DNA from: Nitrospirota bacterium
Lineage (GTDB): Bacteria > Nitrospirota > Nitrospiria > Nitrospirales > UBA8639
Direction of reading: 5' to 3'
Length of the DNA: 64,000 nucleotides
Assembly: GCA_029864405.1 (NCBI GenBank)
Contig: JAOTTP010000001.1
Coordinates: forward strand, 62,001 to 126,000
Shown here: positions 1-8,743 of the stretch, in pieces
How positions within the stretch are numbered: position 1 is the stretch's first letter
Layout of the letters: each line of letters starts with the position of its first letter
The notes under the pieces: generated by a model
What the model was told of the DNA's origin: nothing
Databases searched by the model: none
Seen by the model: only the letters and a program-made list of their open reading frames with translations
Position numbers and translations under genes: made by a program

Positions 1-1581
1 GCTTTTAATTTCTTCTTTGGTGACTTTGACCGCCTCAACCACCGAAGCCAACGGGATGGCAAATGTGGCACATTCCACGTCTACCATCAACGCTTGAATA
101 ATGGCCACCGTTAACGGAAGCTTGATTGTGACGCGACTCCCTTGACCGGGATCAGAGTCCAGCTCTAAACTTCCATTCATTCGACTAATATTGGTGCGAA
201 CCACATCCATCCCCACACCACGACCCGACACATCACTCACTTGTTCAGCCGTGCTAAACCCGGGAAGAAAAATTAAGTTCATGATGTCTCGAGGACTCAT
301 GCCGTCCAGGTCAGCTTGAGTCACCAGCCCTTTCTCGACGGCTTTTTCACCAATTTTCTCAACTTGTAATCCACGCCCATTATCTTCCACCCGAATCACA
401 ATACTGTTGCCTTCCTGTTGGGCTGATAATCGCACATACCCTTCAGGACCTTTCCCATGCTGTTTCCGGTTAGCCGGCGTTTCCAATCCATGATCCATCG
501 AATTTCTCACCAGGTGAACCAAGGGATCACTTAATTCATCAGCCACGGACTTGTCGACTTCAGTATCTTCTCCCACTAATTCCAACCGCACTTGCTTACC
601 TAACTTGCCGGCTAAATCACGAACTAATCTGGGAAATCGGGAAAACACCTTGCGAATGGGAACCATTCGTGTTTTCATGACGGCTAATTGCAAATCGGAG
701 GTCACCAGATTGAGTTGCGCCAACGTAACGTTTAATTCCCTGAGGGCTGGATTCGTCTCATCTTGCTCCTCCAGCCCATTCCCCAGCTTAATAAGACGAT
801 TGCGATTCAAAACCAGTTCCCCCACCAGATTCATGACATGGTCTAAGCGTTTAGTTTCAACTCGAACGGTTTGGTCTTCTTCCTTTCCACCGGATGACTT
901 GGCAGCTGGAGCATTGGCGACTTGAACGGTTCGAGTCGCCGCTTCTTTCATTTTATTTAATACATCAGATAATCCAACGGGCCCATCGGAAACGGCTACT
1001 GGTTCAGCCATCCCTTCACTCTCTACCGGTTCTTTAAGTGACAAGGGCTCATGAAGAGAAAGCAAAGGAGAGATATCAGGAGGCACAGCCACATTAGAAG
1101 GCGTTATCTCTGCCGGAGGCCGAGGAGGAACGGAGGGAGCCGTGTCCACCACTGGCTTTGGGGGAGAAGGGACAGACAGCATCAGATCGTCGGCGTTATC
1201 CATGGTTAACGCCAATTTATTCACAATAGCCTGGATCTCGACATGGGAATCTTCTCCGGTCTCCCGAATATCGGACTGGAGCATTTTCACCGCATCTACT
1301 GTTTCCAAAATGATGTCGATAATGAACGGAGAGACCAACATCTCTCCCAGGCGCAGCTTATTCAACAAACTCTCACCTTGATGGGCCACTTCCACCAACT
1401 GGGTGAACCCCAAGAATCCGGCCGATCCTTTCATACTATGCATGCAGCGGAAAATCTCGTTGAGCAGTTCGGTATTGGAAGGCTCCGTTTCCAGTTTGAC
1501 GAAATGTTGGTCAAGCGCTTCCAACATTTCCGAACTTTCCGCCAAAAAATCGTTAAGGATTTCTTTCATTTCATCATTCAT
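1..1581 (-). CDS. cheA: Chemotaxis histidine kinase CheA (3' end beyond window)
   Basis: The first 527 residues of a CheA kinase; the C-terminal part is cut by the left window edge. CheA autophosphorylates in response to receptor signals and passes phosphate to CheY/CheB. Visible in order: an N-terminal HPt domain with the phosphorylated His in a HSMKGSAGF context (about residue 47), a proline-rich linker (about 140-200), the dimerisation domain (LDHVMNLVGELV), the HATPase domain with the N box HLVRNSMDHG and G boxes, and the start of the CheW-like domain. The start is ATG at 1581, preceded by AGGTGAT. It is the last visible gene of a cheY-cheZ-cheA operon. It is distinct from the second cheA at 19.7-21.8 kb, so two chemosensory kinases are encoded here. 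Confidence 0.95.
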   Translation of the reverse strand, partial: MNDEMKEILNDFLAESSEMLEALDQHFVKLETEPSNTELLNEIFRCMHSMKGSAGFLGFTQLVEVAHQGESLLNKLRLGEMLVSPFIIDIILETVDAVKMLQSDIRETGEDSHVEIQAIVNKLALTMDNADDLMLSVPSPPKPVVDTAPSVPPRPPAEITPSNVAVPPDISPLLSLHEPLSLKEPVESEGMAEPVAVSDGPVGLSDVLNKMKEAATRTVQVANAPAAKSSGGKEEDQTVRVETKRLDHVMNLVGELVLNRNRLIKLGNGLEEQDETNPALRELNVTLAQLNLVTSDLQLAVMKTRMVPIRKVFSRFPRLVRDLAGKLGKQVRLELVGEDTEVDKSVADELSDPLVHLVRNSMDHGLETPANRKQHGKGPEGYVRLSAQQEGNSIVIRVEDNGRGLQVEKIGEKAVEKGLVTQADLDGMSPRDIMNLIFLPGFSTAEQVSDVSGRGVGMDVVRTNISRMNGSLELDSDPGQGSRVTIKLPLTVAIIQALMVDVECATFAIPLASVVEAVKVTKEEIKS

Positions 1582-1655
1582 CGATCACCTGTTCTCGGTA
1601 CCTAGACTTTTTTCTCTCAGATCATTTCGCACTCAAGGTCCTCGCACGTAGACAA

Positions 1656-2297
1656 TTAAGACATCCCATATTCGGACATAATGCTATCGACCAGATCTTG
1701 TTGAAGGGCTGTGGTTTTTGAGGATTCCAACTGACGAAGCATTTCATATCCACGGCCTTCATCTGACTTTCCTGCTCCACCCTTCTGTTGTTGAATCCCA
1801 AAAACTACCACCAGCTTTAACAATTTATTTTGAATTTCATTCAAAATCGTCACGAGCTTTGCCACCCGTTGGGCGATGAGATCTTGGAAAGACAATGCGA
1901 CATGAATATTTAACAGTCGTCCTTCATCTGCCTTCACCATGGCCAAAATTGCCTCAAGATCCTTGACCGCTCTCCCTGCCACACTAATCCGTAATTGTTC
2001 CAACTGATGTTGAATCACCTCTCGGTTCCGTTCCAGTTCTTCTGTCAGGCTGAGAACTTTATGCGTTCCCTCTTCCGTCATCTTGGAGAGATCATGTAAA
2101 TGTGAGGTGGCTTGAGGAAGTTGATCTGAGGTGGAGGTCACCGGGGACTCCATTTCCCGAATTGTTTGGGTAATCACTTCCACATACTTGGCCAACTCCT
2201 CCAATTCCGCGTTAATCGAACGTTTCTCATTCAAGCCTTCTTCGGGCAACTCTCCGTCACCTGGCACCTCGGTCTCAATCATCCGATCCACGAGCAT
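1656..2297 (-). CDS. cheZ: CheY-P phosphatase CheZ
   Basis: A 213-residue, mostly helical protein that should dephosphorylate CheY-P. The segment SFQDLIAQRV carries the D-x-x-x-Q active-site pattern of CheZ, in which the Gln inserts into the CheY active site. The C-terminus (QQDLVDSIMSEYG) resembles the amphipathic CheY-binding tail of enterobacterial CheZ. The gene lies between cheY and cheA, a typical CheZ context. CheZ is best known from proteobacteria, so its presence together with cheD in this window is notable. Start ATG at 2297, with GGAGATT upstream. Confidence 0.88.
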   Translation of the reverse strand: MLVDRMIETEVPGDGELPEEGLNEKRSINAELEELAKYVEVITQTIREMESPVTSTSDQLPQATSHLHDLSKMTEEGTHKVLSLTEELERNREVIQHQLEQLRISVAGRAVKDLEAILAMVKADEGRLLNIHVALSFQDLIAQRVAKLVTILNEIQNKLLKLVVVFGIQQQKGGAGKSDEGRGYEMLRQLESSKTTALQQDLVDSIMSEYGMS

Positions 2298-2342
2298 AGG
2301 AATCTCCTTTAAATCGTTATATTCGCACGATGTTCTGCCCCG

Positions 2343-2744
2343 TTATGACGTTTTTGCCGGCTGAACATTGGCAAATATTTTTTCTAATTTTCCTTGCAAT
2401 ACTTCTGCGGTAAACGGCTTGACGACATAGTTGCTGACCCCAGCTTGGACTGCCACGATCAAATTTTCCTTTTGCGCTTCACCGGTAACCATCAAAAACG
2501 GGAGCGTTTTCAATTCGGCATCGGCTCGAACAGCCCGCAAAAGCTCAATACCTTGCATCACAGGCATATTCCAATCCGACACCACCAACCCAAAGCCGCC
2601 GGCCTTTAATTTCGTCAAGGCGTCCTGCCCGTTTTCGGCTTCCATGATGTCCGAAAAGCCGATTTGACGTAACACGTTTTTGACAATCCGACGCATGGTA
2701 GACATATCGTCTACCACCAACACTTTCATCCCGGTATCAATCAT
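2343..2744 (-). CDS. cheY: Chemotaxis response regulator CheY
   Basis: A single-domain receiver of 133 residues that, when phosphorylated by CheA, would bind the FliM/FliN switch. The acidic pair VVDD, the phospho-acceptor Asp in VVSDWNMP, the conserved Thr (LMVTGEA) and the Lys in VVKPF are all present. The sequence [10 protein letters not shown] is very CheY-like. It is first in a cheY-cheZ-cheA operon; cheZ starts 45 nt after its stop. The start could be ATG at 2744 or the internal Met of MKVLVVDD, five codons later. A weak sigma28-like site (TAAAAAGA-N11-TGCGAAAA, minus strand, 2792-2818) lies upstream, but the -10 match is only 5 of 8. Confidence 0.93.
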   Translation of the reverse strand: MIDTGMKVLVVDDMSTMRRIVKNVLRQIGFSDIMEAENGQDALTKLKAGGFGLVVSDWNMPVMQGIELLRAVRADAELKTLPFLMVTGEAQKENLIVAVQAGVSNYVVKPFTAEVLQGKLEKIFANVQPAKTS

Positions 2745-3286
2745 GATGCGCTCCTTACGCCTTGGGGCATGAAATCCCTGGCAATTTCGTTTTTTCGCAC
2801 CAAAGGAACATCTTTTTAACAGTACACGTCCATATTGTTGATGATCATACGTGGCATATTCGAAATTCGGTTAACTTTTCTGCGATCTTTAGCCGTCACT
2901 GGAAAATTTCACCTGTCGGCCCATGTTCTTTTTTGGCACGGTATTGGAAGTCTGCGTGCCATACGCAAAAATGTAGACCTTCTCGAAAGGCCTTTTCCGG
3001 CCATAAGCCTCTATAAAGAAACCGGTGACCTCGGCATTCAAGAAAGCCCACCACAACCGGCGACACAGGGACGATTAAAACCGGACAGACATGATGGGAA
3101 GGGATGGGAAGGTTCTCAGGGAGCACAGGAAGAGTGATGAATAATAAAAGATCTGAACACTTTCAATGCCTATCAATAAGGTTCCTTGCTCATTCCGGGG
3201 CATCTTGCCCTCAGAATATGAGCAGGTAATTCATGTGGCTCTCGGCCTATCCTCTCGTGAGAGAGTCAAGGGCCACCAGCGGGAAG
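2745..3286 (+). other. Intergenic region with no convincing gene
   Basis: This 542-bp stretch separates the stop of the small HTH gene from cheY. Open frames exist on both strands but none has a recognisable protein or ribosome binding site. It holds an inverted repeat TGGCACG / CGTGCCA (about 2934-2958), a possible binding site or hairpin, and a weak sigma28-like site at 2792-2818 facing cheY. No heptad hairpin repeat is present. Confidence 0.5.
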
Positions 3287-3514
3287 TCAATTCAAACCAA
3301 ACCGGTCACGAGCCCCCTGTTGAAGCCCAGCACCAACCATCACCGACTCTCCTCCTGCATTTTGCACCCAGGCTTCAATTTCTTCGCGAACGAAACGCCA
3401 GTGTTTTCCAACTTTATGCCCTGGGAGTCGACGTTCTCTCGCTAGCTTGTAGATTGTCGATTTTGGGACTTTCAAAAACGTCGACACTTCACTTAAGGTC
3501 AGCAAATCTTTCAT
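3287..3514 (-). CDS. Small helix-turn-helix (excisionase/MerR-like) DNA-binding protein
   Basis: A 75-residue protein whose first 55 residues form a winged HTH of the excisionase (HTH_17) type. The pattern LTLSEVSTFLKVPKSTIYKL, then RRLPGHKVGKHWRF and EEIEAWV, is typical of that family. The last 20 residues are Gly-rich and without a known motif. Such proteins bind DNA as small regulators or recombination directionality factors. No integrase, attachment site or other phage gene is visible nearby, so a regulatory role is the simpler guess. Start ATG at 3514 follows GAGGGTGCCACA. A sigma28-like site ends about 40 nt upstream, which may place it in the motility regulon. Confidence 0.75.
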   Translation of the reverse strand: MKDLLTLSEVSTFLKVPKSTIYKLARERRLPGHKVGKHWRFVREEIEAWVQNAGGESVMVGAGLQQGARDRFGLN

Positions 3515-3553
3515 TGTGGCACCCTCATTAGAGTTTGGTCAGTAATGCTTGTG

Positions 3554-3581
3554 GTATCGGACTGATCATGTGGAAACTTGA
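3554..3581 (-). promoter_or_regulatory. Possible sigma28 (FliA) promoter for the HTH gene
   Basis: Read on the minus strand: TCAAGTTT, 12 nt, TCCGATAC. Against the enterobacterial sigma28 consensus TAAAGTTT-N11-GCCGATAA the -35 matches 7 of 8 and the -10 matches 6 of 8, but the spacer is one base longer. It ends about 40 nt before the ATG at 3514. The call is tentative. Confidence 0.35.
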
Positions 3582-3634
3582 GACTTCTTCCCAGATAGTA
3601 GAAAATTGTGCTCTCCTCACCAACTGATCCCGGC

Positions 3635-6600
3635 TTACGAGGCATGGTCATTCCGTGTACGTCCCTCAGCGAAAGAAATGGCTTGAGAAGACCGTCCCTC
3701 CTTTTCTCCTTGAAAAGAAATTAGGCGTTCAAATACACAAATCAACTGTTTGACCATCTGCTCTAATTCGATCACAGTTGAATGCAGATGCGAAAATGTT
3801 GCCGAGACAGCCCTGCATTCAAGTTGTTCAGCTTCCTTCCCTTCATGCATGGCGTGGACCGCACTCAGCGCACCTTTCATCTGATGAGCCAGTCTTTGGA
3901 GCTCTGGACGATTCTGCATGTGAATAGCTTGATGCATGCTTTTGATCAGATCCGGGGTTGTGGCGTTAAAAATGTGAAACAAGGAATACAGCAAGCCTTC
4001 ATCCCCCTCCAGGGCGTGAAACGCGGCAGAGACGTCATAGAGTTCTCTGTCCGCCGGGAACTTAGAAGGAGTTCCCCCCTGGTGGCCCGATCCTGAGTCT
4101 CTGGTGGCAACCGAATGAGTCCCCGTCCGATCAGCATTGTCATCTGTCTTGGATGAGGACGAGTCCATGGCACCCGGAACAAACCCCACCCATTGCTGGA
4201 GTACCCGTTCAAAGTCTCGTAAATGAACCGGCTTAAAAAGACAATCATCCATGCCATTCTCCAGGCATTGTTGCCCATGCTCAGGAAGCACATGGGCTGT
4301 CATCCCGACAATCGGAATATGGGGAACCGGAGGAGAGGCCAAACCATGATGGCGATGCCAATAGGCAGATGTATGGACAAATGCTCCAGCATGTTCCAAT
4401 TCCCGAATACGTTGAGTGATGGCCAACCCATCCACGTCGGGAAGTTCCCAGTCCATCACAATGCAATCCACATCCGTATCTTTCAAAAATGTCAAAGCTT
4501 GGGTTCCCGTCTCCACGATGGTCACCTGACATCCGAGTGTTCCTAACATGCCCGCTGCGACCCGTTGATTCACGGGATTATCTTCCACAACCAGCACCGA
4601 AGGTCCTGCCTGTTCATTGACGAGGGGTGGCTCTAGAGCCTCATTAGTTCTCTGGACTATCTCAACGGGATGTCGCTCAGCTGCCCTTGGTAAATCTGAC
4701 AGCCCTCGATGGTCTGTTTCGCCCAATAAGCATTGAAAAAATTGCTTACGGTGGAGGGGAAGCGTGATCATGCCATCAAACGTCAAACTTCTTTCTTCAT
4801 CATCCTTGCGATACCAAAATGGTTTCAGACCCCAAACTTTGGCCTCGTGAAACAGCGAAGATGATCGAATTCGTTCAAGCCATTCCCGAACAGCCGCTTT
4901 CTCCAGACGATCACTCAGAATAACCCCCGCGACGTGACATTCCGATTCGTGAACACCTTCGAACAAGGTGTTCGCCTGTTGAAGGCTGTCGATCTGCACA
5001 ACCTTGACACGCACTTCTTGAAGAAGTTGCCCCATCACCCACCCTGACGATTGCTGGGGACCGATCACCCAAACCTCTTTGCCAGAAACTGATATGGCGT
5101 CCGTGCGTCGGGAATAAGCAGTCCGTGATGCCCGACAGGGAATGTCACACCAAAATGTCGATCCCTGATTTGGTTGACTCCTCACCCCGACGGTCCCGTG
5201 CATCAGCTCCGCTAATTGCTTGCAAATTGCTAATCCCAAACCGGATCCCCCAAATTTTCGGCTCATGGAACTATCCGCCTGGGTAAACACCTGAAAAATT
5301 TTTTCCTGAACCTCCTCTGACATACCAAGGCCAGTGTCTTGGGCCGACAATCGAAGCCACAGCCGGGTCTCTTCGTCCCGATCACCGGAAAGATCATTAA
5401 GCCCATCCATGGACCCACCACCCTCGGGACTCGCTGGATGAATCAGCGAACCTCGCAGCAAGACCGATCCCTCCATCGTAAATTTCAGCGCATTTGAAAG
5501 ATAATTACAAAGGATTTGTCGCAAACGATGAGGATCGCCAAACAGCTCGGAAGGCACATCCGGGTCGACATAGACCGCCACATCCAGTCCCTTTCCATAG
5601 GCACGCTCCGAAAACAAGTCGACGACCTCTTCAAGTAATGACGTAAGATTGAACCCGATATGTTCTAATACCAGCTGACCGGACTCAAGTTTCGAAAAGT
5701 CCAGGATATCATTGATGATCGTGAGCAACCTCTCACCGGACATCCGAATAATTTTTGTACATTCCTGTTGCTCGCGGTCCAGAGATGAATTAAGCAATAA
5801 CTCCGCCATACCAATGACACCATTTAAGGGGGTGCGAATTTCATGGCTCATCACAGCCAGGAAGGCTGCCTTGGCTCGAGTGGCAGATTCGGCCTTAATC
5901 AACGCGTGATCCAGTTCCTGATTTTTCGCCTCAAGGGTATCCGCAAAGGCCGACAATTCATCGGCGGCTCGCTTTGGTTCGGTGATATCCATGCCATAGC
6001 CTCGAAGTAGACCCAATTCCGCATGGGGAGCAAACGTCCAGGAATACTGTCTATCTCCAACGCTCACTTCGTAATGCATCTCCAGGTGTCTTTGTGATAA
6101 ACAATGCCTGGCCAGCTCTGAAAACCGATCCGGCAAAGCCGTGGAAAACCCGTCCTGCCCGATATGGGCTTCCTCCATCAGGCGAACCATGGAGGGATTG
6201 GCATAGAGAAGTCGTCCCTCCGCGTCCACTTCAATCACGGGGAATGGATTTTCCTGGGGAATGGACGCTAATCGGCGGGTTTCTTCGGTCAATTTCATTT
6301 CTGAACTGAGATCTCGAAACATTAACAGGAATCCAGAAGCCTCCACGTCATCCACCACAAGGCCTTTCAATTCCACCCAACACCACGTCCCCTTCCGCCT
6401 TCGCAGACGAGTCCGCGGAACCCACAGCATCGTTTTTTCTAGTAGTAATCCTGAAAGAGGGCAGATTTCCGTGCCGTCTTCCTCACAGGGGACCAGACAT
6501 TCCAAGAGGTCATGACACGAAACATTCGTGGGACAAGCGGCTCCCCACCCTAACAGGCGGGAGCCGGCCAAATTCATACGCGTGATTTGGCCCTCCCGAT

Positions 6601-6667
6601 CAACCAGACACACCCCGACCATCAACCCATCCCACAGACTCTGAAACAAGAGAGGATTGGACCACAT
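3635..6667 (-). CDS. Hybrid histidine kinase (PAS-PAS-HisKA-HATPase-REC-HPt)
   Basis: A 1010-residue sensor with no membrane segment. Domains: PAS 1 (about 8-120), PAS 2 (about 135-232, ending GYGMDITEPKR), coiled coil, HisKA with His275 in MSHEIRTPLNG, HATPase (NALKF N box, DTGLGM and GGSGLGLAI G boxes), a degenerate receiver-like segment (about 525-660), an intact receiver (VVEDNPVNQR, acceptor Asp in VMDWELPD, Lys in LFKPV) and a C-terminal HPt with the His in LAHQMKGAL. This is a complete internal phosphorelay. PAS 1 has an unusual cluster of Cys at about 45, 51, 57, 61 and 69, which could bind metal or sense redox state. It starts 3 nt after the HD-GYP gene stop, so the two are probably co-transcribed and linked to c-di-GMP control. 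The final target is unknown. Confidence 0.92.
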   Translation of the reverse strand: MWSNPLLFQSLWDGLMVGVCLVDREGQITRMNLAGSRLLGWGAACPTNVSCHDLLECLVPCEEDGTEICPLSGLLLEKTMLWVPRTRLRRRKGTWCWVELKGLVVDDVEASGFLLMFRDLSSEMKLTEETRRLASIPQENPFPVIEVDAEGRLLYANPSMVRLMEEAHIGQDGFSTALPDRFSELARHCLSQRHLEMHYEVSVGDRQYSWTFAPHAELGLLRGYGMDITEPKRAADELSAFADTLEAKNQELDHALIKAESATRAKAAFLAVMSHEIRTPLNGVIGMAELLLNSSLDREQQECTKIIRMSGERLLTIINDILDFSKLESGQLVLEHIGFNLTSLLEEVVDLFSERAYGKGLDVAVYVDPDVPSELFGDPHRLRQILCNYLSNALKFTMEGSVLLRGSLIHPASPEGGGSMDGLNDLSGDRDEETRLWLRLSAQDTGLGMSEEVQEKIFQVFTQADSSMSRKFGGSGLGLAICKQLAELMHGTVGVRSQPNQGSTFWCDIPCRASRTAYSRRTDAISVSGKEVWVIGPQQSSGWVMGQLLQEVRVKVVQIDSLQQANTLFEGVHESECHVAGVILSDRLEKAAVREWLERIRSSSLFHEAKVWGLKPFWYRKDDEERSLTFDGMITLPLHRKQFFQCLLGETDHRGLSDLPRAAERHPVEIVQRTNEALEPPLVNEQAGPSVLVVEDNPVNQRVAAGMLGTLGCQVTIVETGTQALTFLKDTDVDCIVMDWELPDVDGLAITQRIRELEHAGAFVHTSAYWHRHHGLASPPVPHIPIVGMTAHVLPEHGQQCLENGMDDCLFKPVHLRDFERVLQQWVGFVPGAMDSSSSKTDDNADRTGTHSVATRDSGSGHQGGTPSKFPADRELYDVSAAFHALEGDEGLLYSLFHIFNATTPDLIKSMHQAIHMQNRPELQRLAHQMKGALSAVHAMHEGKEAEQLECRAVSATFSHLHSTVIELEQMVKQLICVFERLISFQGEKEGRSSQAISFAEGRTRNDHAS

Positions 6668-6670
6668 GAG

Positions 6671-7969
6671 CTAGGAGAAAATTTCCCGAAGGTTGATAGA
6701 AGGATCTGCAGAATCAAGCACTTTCGTAATCCTCACTTCATACTTTAATTCTGAATCAGTCGCTAAATTTCTCACCTCGGGCTTCTTGAGGATCTCGCCA
6801 GTGCATGTCCTGATAATTTTGACCTGTGGTCTCACACTCATCGCAGGATTCTGCTTCACCACCACCGCATCTTCGCCAGTGGACAGTTGGACAACCGTGC
6901 CCACAGGATACACCCCCAACACACGAATCATGGCTTCGACAAACCGTGTCGGAAACTTCCCCTTTTGTGCGTCTTGGTAGACCCGCCGAATCGCTAAGGC
7001 CACAGGAAATGATCCGGAGGCATTCCCCACAGCGAGCAACTCATCAAAATAATCGGTGAGCCCCAATAAAGTCCCAGAATCGGAAACCGGTTTCCCCCCT
7101 AAAACCGTGGAATACCCTGAGCCATCCAGATAGGCATGATGCTCCTGCACAATATCAACGATGTCCTGCGAAAATTGCGATTTTTTATTAATCAGCGCCA
7201 CGCCCATATCGACATGTTGCTGCAACAACGAATAATCAATCCCAATGCTTCCCCATCGTGTCTGGACGAGGTTGAGTGGCAGCCGCATATAGCCGACATC
7301 ATGTAACAACGCGGCGACAGCGATCTCTTCAAGCTGCTTCACCTCCCACTCGAGTTGGAGGCCAACCAGAATCGACAACAAGGCGGTATCAACGACATGC
7401 GAGTAAAGGGTGGGATCGAACTGCTCAAGGTGCTCAATGAGCATGATCTCGGCGAGCACCGTAGGGTGAGCTAACGCTTTCTCAACGAATGCCTTGGCCG
7501 TCTCCTGCATGGCGGCATGAGGAATGACCTGGCCGGTTTTGACGCCTTCGAACATATCTTCCAAGGCCGCAATTGTATCCCCGCGCAACCGTATCAACCG
7601 ATCTTGATGTTCACCTTCCAATCCATTTTCATCAGGATCCCACGACGTGGGCTCTTGGCTGGATGAATCATCCTGATCGGGAGGTGTCTCTGCCTCCTGA
7701 TGACACTCATGGGTGCCCTCAACCGGAAAGAGTTCTGCATCGGGCGACACATCGAGCCCCTTGGCAGTATCAATTTCGACTTCCTGAATGCCGGACTGGA
7801 GCAATTGCTGCACATCGTGGGAAGAAAGAAGTCGGCGGTGACGAAAGAACGGCGACTTCCACCAGGAATCGAGGATTCGAACCAAATACATGCCTGCACA
7901 TATCTGTGAACAAGCAAGACGCTTCCGAGTCGTCATCGGTGAGGGCGCTCCGGAGGAAAGGCTATTCAT
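6671..7969 (-). CDS. HD-GYP domain protein, probable c-di-GMP phosphodiesterase
   Basis: 432 residues. The N-terminus (about 12-130) resembles the DUF3391 domain that often precedes HD-GYP. The HD-GYP domain follows: HVVDTALLS, the HD pair in ALLHDVGYM, then EHHAYLDGSGYS. HD-GYP enzymes hydrolyse c-di-GMP and so tune motility against biofilm growth. The third residue of the GYP signature is Ser here, not Pro; the metal-binding His/Asp residues look intact, so activity is plausible but not certain. The C-terminal 90 residues form a small all-beta tail. Start ATG at 7969. It is immediately upstream of, and probably co-transcribed with, the hybrid kinase. Confidence 0.88.
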   Translation of the reverse strand: MNSLSSGAPSPMTTRKRLACSQICAGMYLVRILDSWWKSPFFRHRRLLSSHDVQQLLQSGIQEVEIDTAKGLDVSPDAELFPVEGTHECHQEAETPPDQDDSSSQEPTSWDPDENGLEGEHQDRLIRLRGDTIAALEDMFEGVKTGQVIPHAAMQETAKAFVEKALAHPTVLAEIMLIEHLEQFDPTLYSHVVDTALLSILVGLQLEWEVKQLEEIAVAALLHDVGYMRLPLNLVQTRWGSIGIDYSLLQQHVDMGVALINKKSQFSQDIVDIVQEHHAYLDGSGYSTVLGGKPVSDSGTLLGLTDYFDELLAVGNASGSFPVALAIRRVYQDAQKGKFPTRFVEAMIRVLGVYPVGTVVQLSTGEDAVVVKQNPAMSVRPQVKIIRTCTGEILKKPEVRNLATDSELKYEVRITKVLDSADPSINLREIFS

Positions 7970-7982
7970 GTGGCTATTGAAT

Positions 7983-8224
7983 CGTGAGGCGTGAAACGTA
8001 AGGAGTAAGGGAGTGAAGGAAACAAAATCAGGAGAAAAACTGGATCTGCCCGCCTCACGCCTACGCCTTCCGCCTTACGCTGTCATTCCCGACTTTTTTA
8101 TGGAAAATCCATCTTCGCTTGTTCGGATGGATCCCAGCTAACCACCGGCGGGGATGACGGAAAAAGGTTGTCATTCGTTTCACGCCTTGCCCCTTACCCC
8201 TCACCCCTCACCCCTTACGTTTCA
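7983..8224. repeat. Composite heptad-hairpin repeat with a nested second repeat
   Basis: A purine arm of 7-nt units (cgtgaggcgtgaaacgtaagg), loop with AGGAGAAAAACTGGATCT, then a pyrimidine arm (cctcacgcc...cgccttacgc). A second element (about 8081-8160; starts TGTCATTCCCGAC, ends GGGGATGACGGAAAA) interrupts the element, and more pyrimidine units follow at 8174-8224. It fills the gap between the STAS gene and the HD-GYP gene; no ORF is seen. Confidence 0.7.
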
Positions 8225-8288
8225 CAATCCCTATCAGAGTTCCATTGCCGAGGGAGATAATCAAGGCCAGAAAAAAGAAACACGACGA

Positions 8289-8636
8289 TTACACCCCTGA
8301 TGACACAACCGCCATTTGAGGTACCTCAGCAATTGTCTGATAAATGGGAATCATTTTGGCGACATTGGCTAAATCCAATACCTGACGAACATACGTTTGC
8401 GGGTTCACCAGACAAAAGGGAATTTTTCTACTTTTGAGAGTTTGATGAGCAATCACCAACAGACCCAAGGCGGAACTATCCACAAACGACACCTGTCCAA
8501 AATCTAAGACAATCGGCAACTCCTCTTTTATTGCCTCATCTAAACTGTCTTTAAAGGTTTTTCTTGCGCCAAAGTCAAACCGTCCCGCCAGATGCACGAC
8601 CACGGCTTTCTCACTCTTTTCTTGCGTGACATTCAT
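8289..8636 (-). CDS. STAS-domain anti-sigma factor antagonist
   Basis: A single STAS domain of about 115 residues (MNVTQEKSEKAV...). The segment VSFVDSSALGLLV holds the Ser that is phosphorylated in SpoIIAA/RsbV-type proteins, so it should act in partner switching by binding a HATPase anti-sigma-like kinase. The nearest such kinase in the window is at 24.7 kb. I chose ATG 8636, preceded by GGAGG; ATG 8648 and TTG 8660 (next to AAGGAGG) are alternatives. It is preceded by a sigma28-type promoter, tying it to motility. It lies after the cheR at 8.9-9.7 kb but is separated from it by a hairpin repeat. Confidence 0.88.
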   Translation of the reverse strand: MNVTQEKSEKAVVVHLAGRFDFGARKTFKDSLDEAIKEELPIVLDFGQVSFVDSSALGLLVIAHQTLKSRKIPFCLVNPQTYVRQVLDLANVAKMIPIYQTIAEVPQMAVVSSGV

Positions 8637-8698
8637 ATACTCCTCCATGGTGTATGCCAAGAAACCTCCTTGACTATCCTGTGATCATCCAACTCACC

Positions 8699-8725
8699 TT
8701 ATCGGTGAGGATTCACAAAGAATTA
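8699..8725 (-). promoter_or_regulatory. Probable sigma28 (FliA) promoter of the STAS gene
   Basis: On the minus strand: TAATTCTT, 11 nt, ACCGATAA. The -10 box differs from GCCGATAA at one position, and the -35 keeps the TAA start and T-rich end. It lies 40-65 nt before the candidate start codons of the STAS gene. fliA itself is encoded at 27.2-28.0 kb. Confidence 0.6.
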
Positions 8726-8743
8726 AACTCCAGAAAATTAATT

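Noticed and set aside
551..1651. Several plus-strand open frames of 79-124 codons over the cheA gene
   Set aside because: They are antisense to a clear CheA with intact motifs, and have no recognisable domain or ribosome binding site.
2934..2958. TGGCACG motifs on both strands, as sigma54 sites
   Set aside because: Neither strand has the TTGC box at the right distance; on the plus strand the spacing is one base short and ends TTGG. I keep it only as an inverted repeat.
2896..3140. Region upstream of cheY as a c-di-GMP or other riboswitch
   Set aside because: I compared it by eye with the GEMM-type core and saw no matching conserved segments on either strand.
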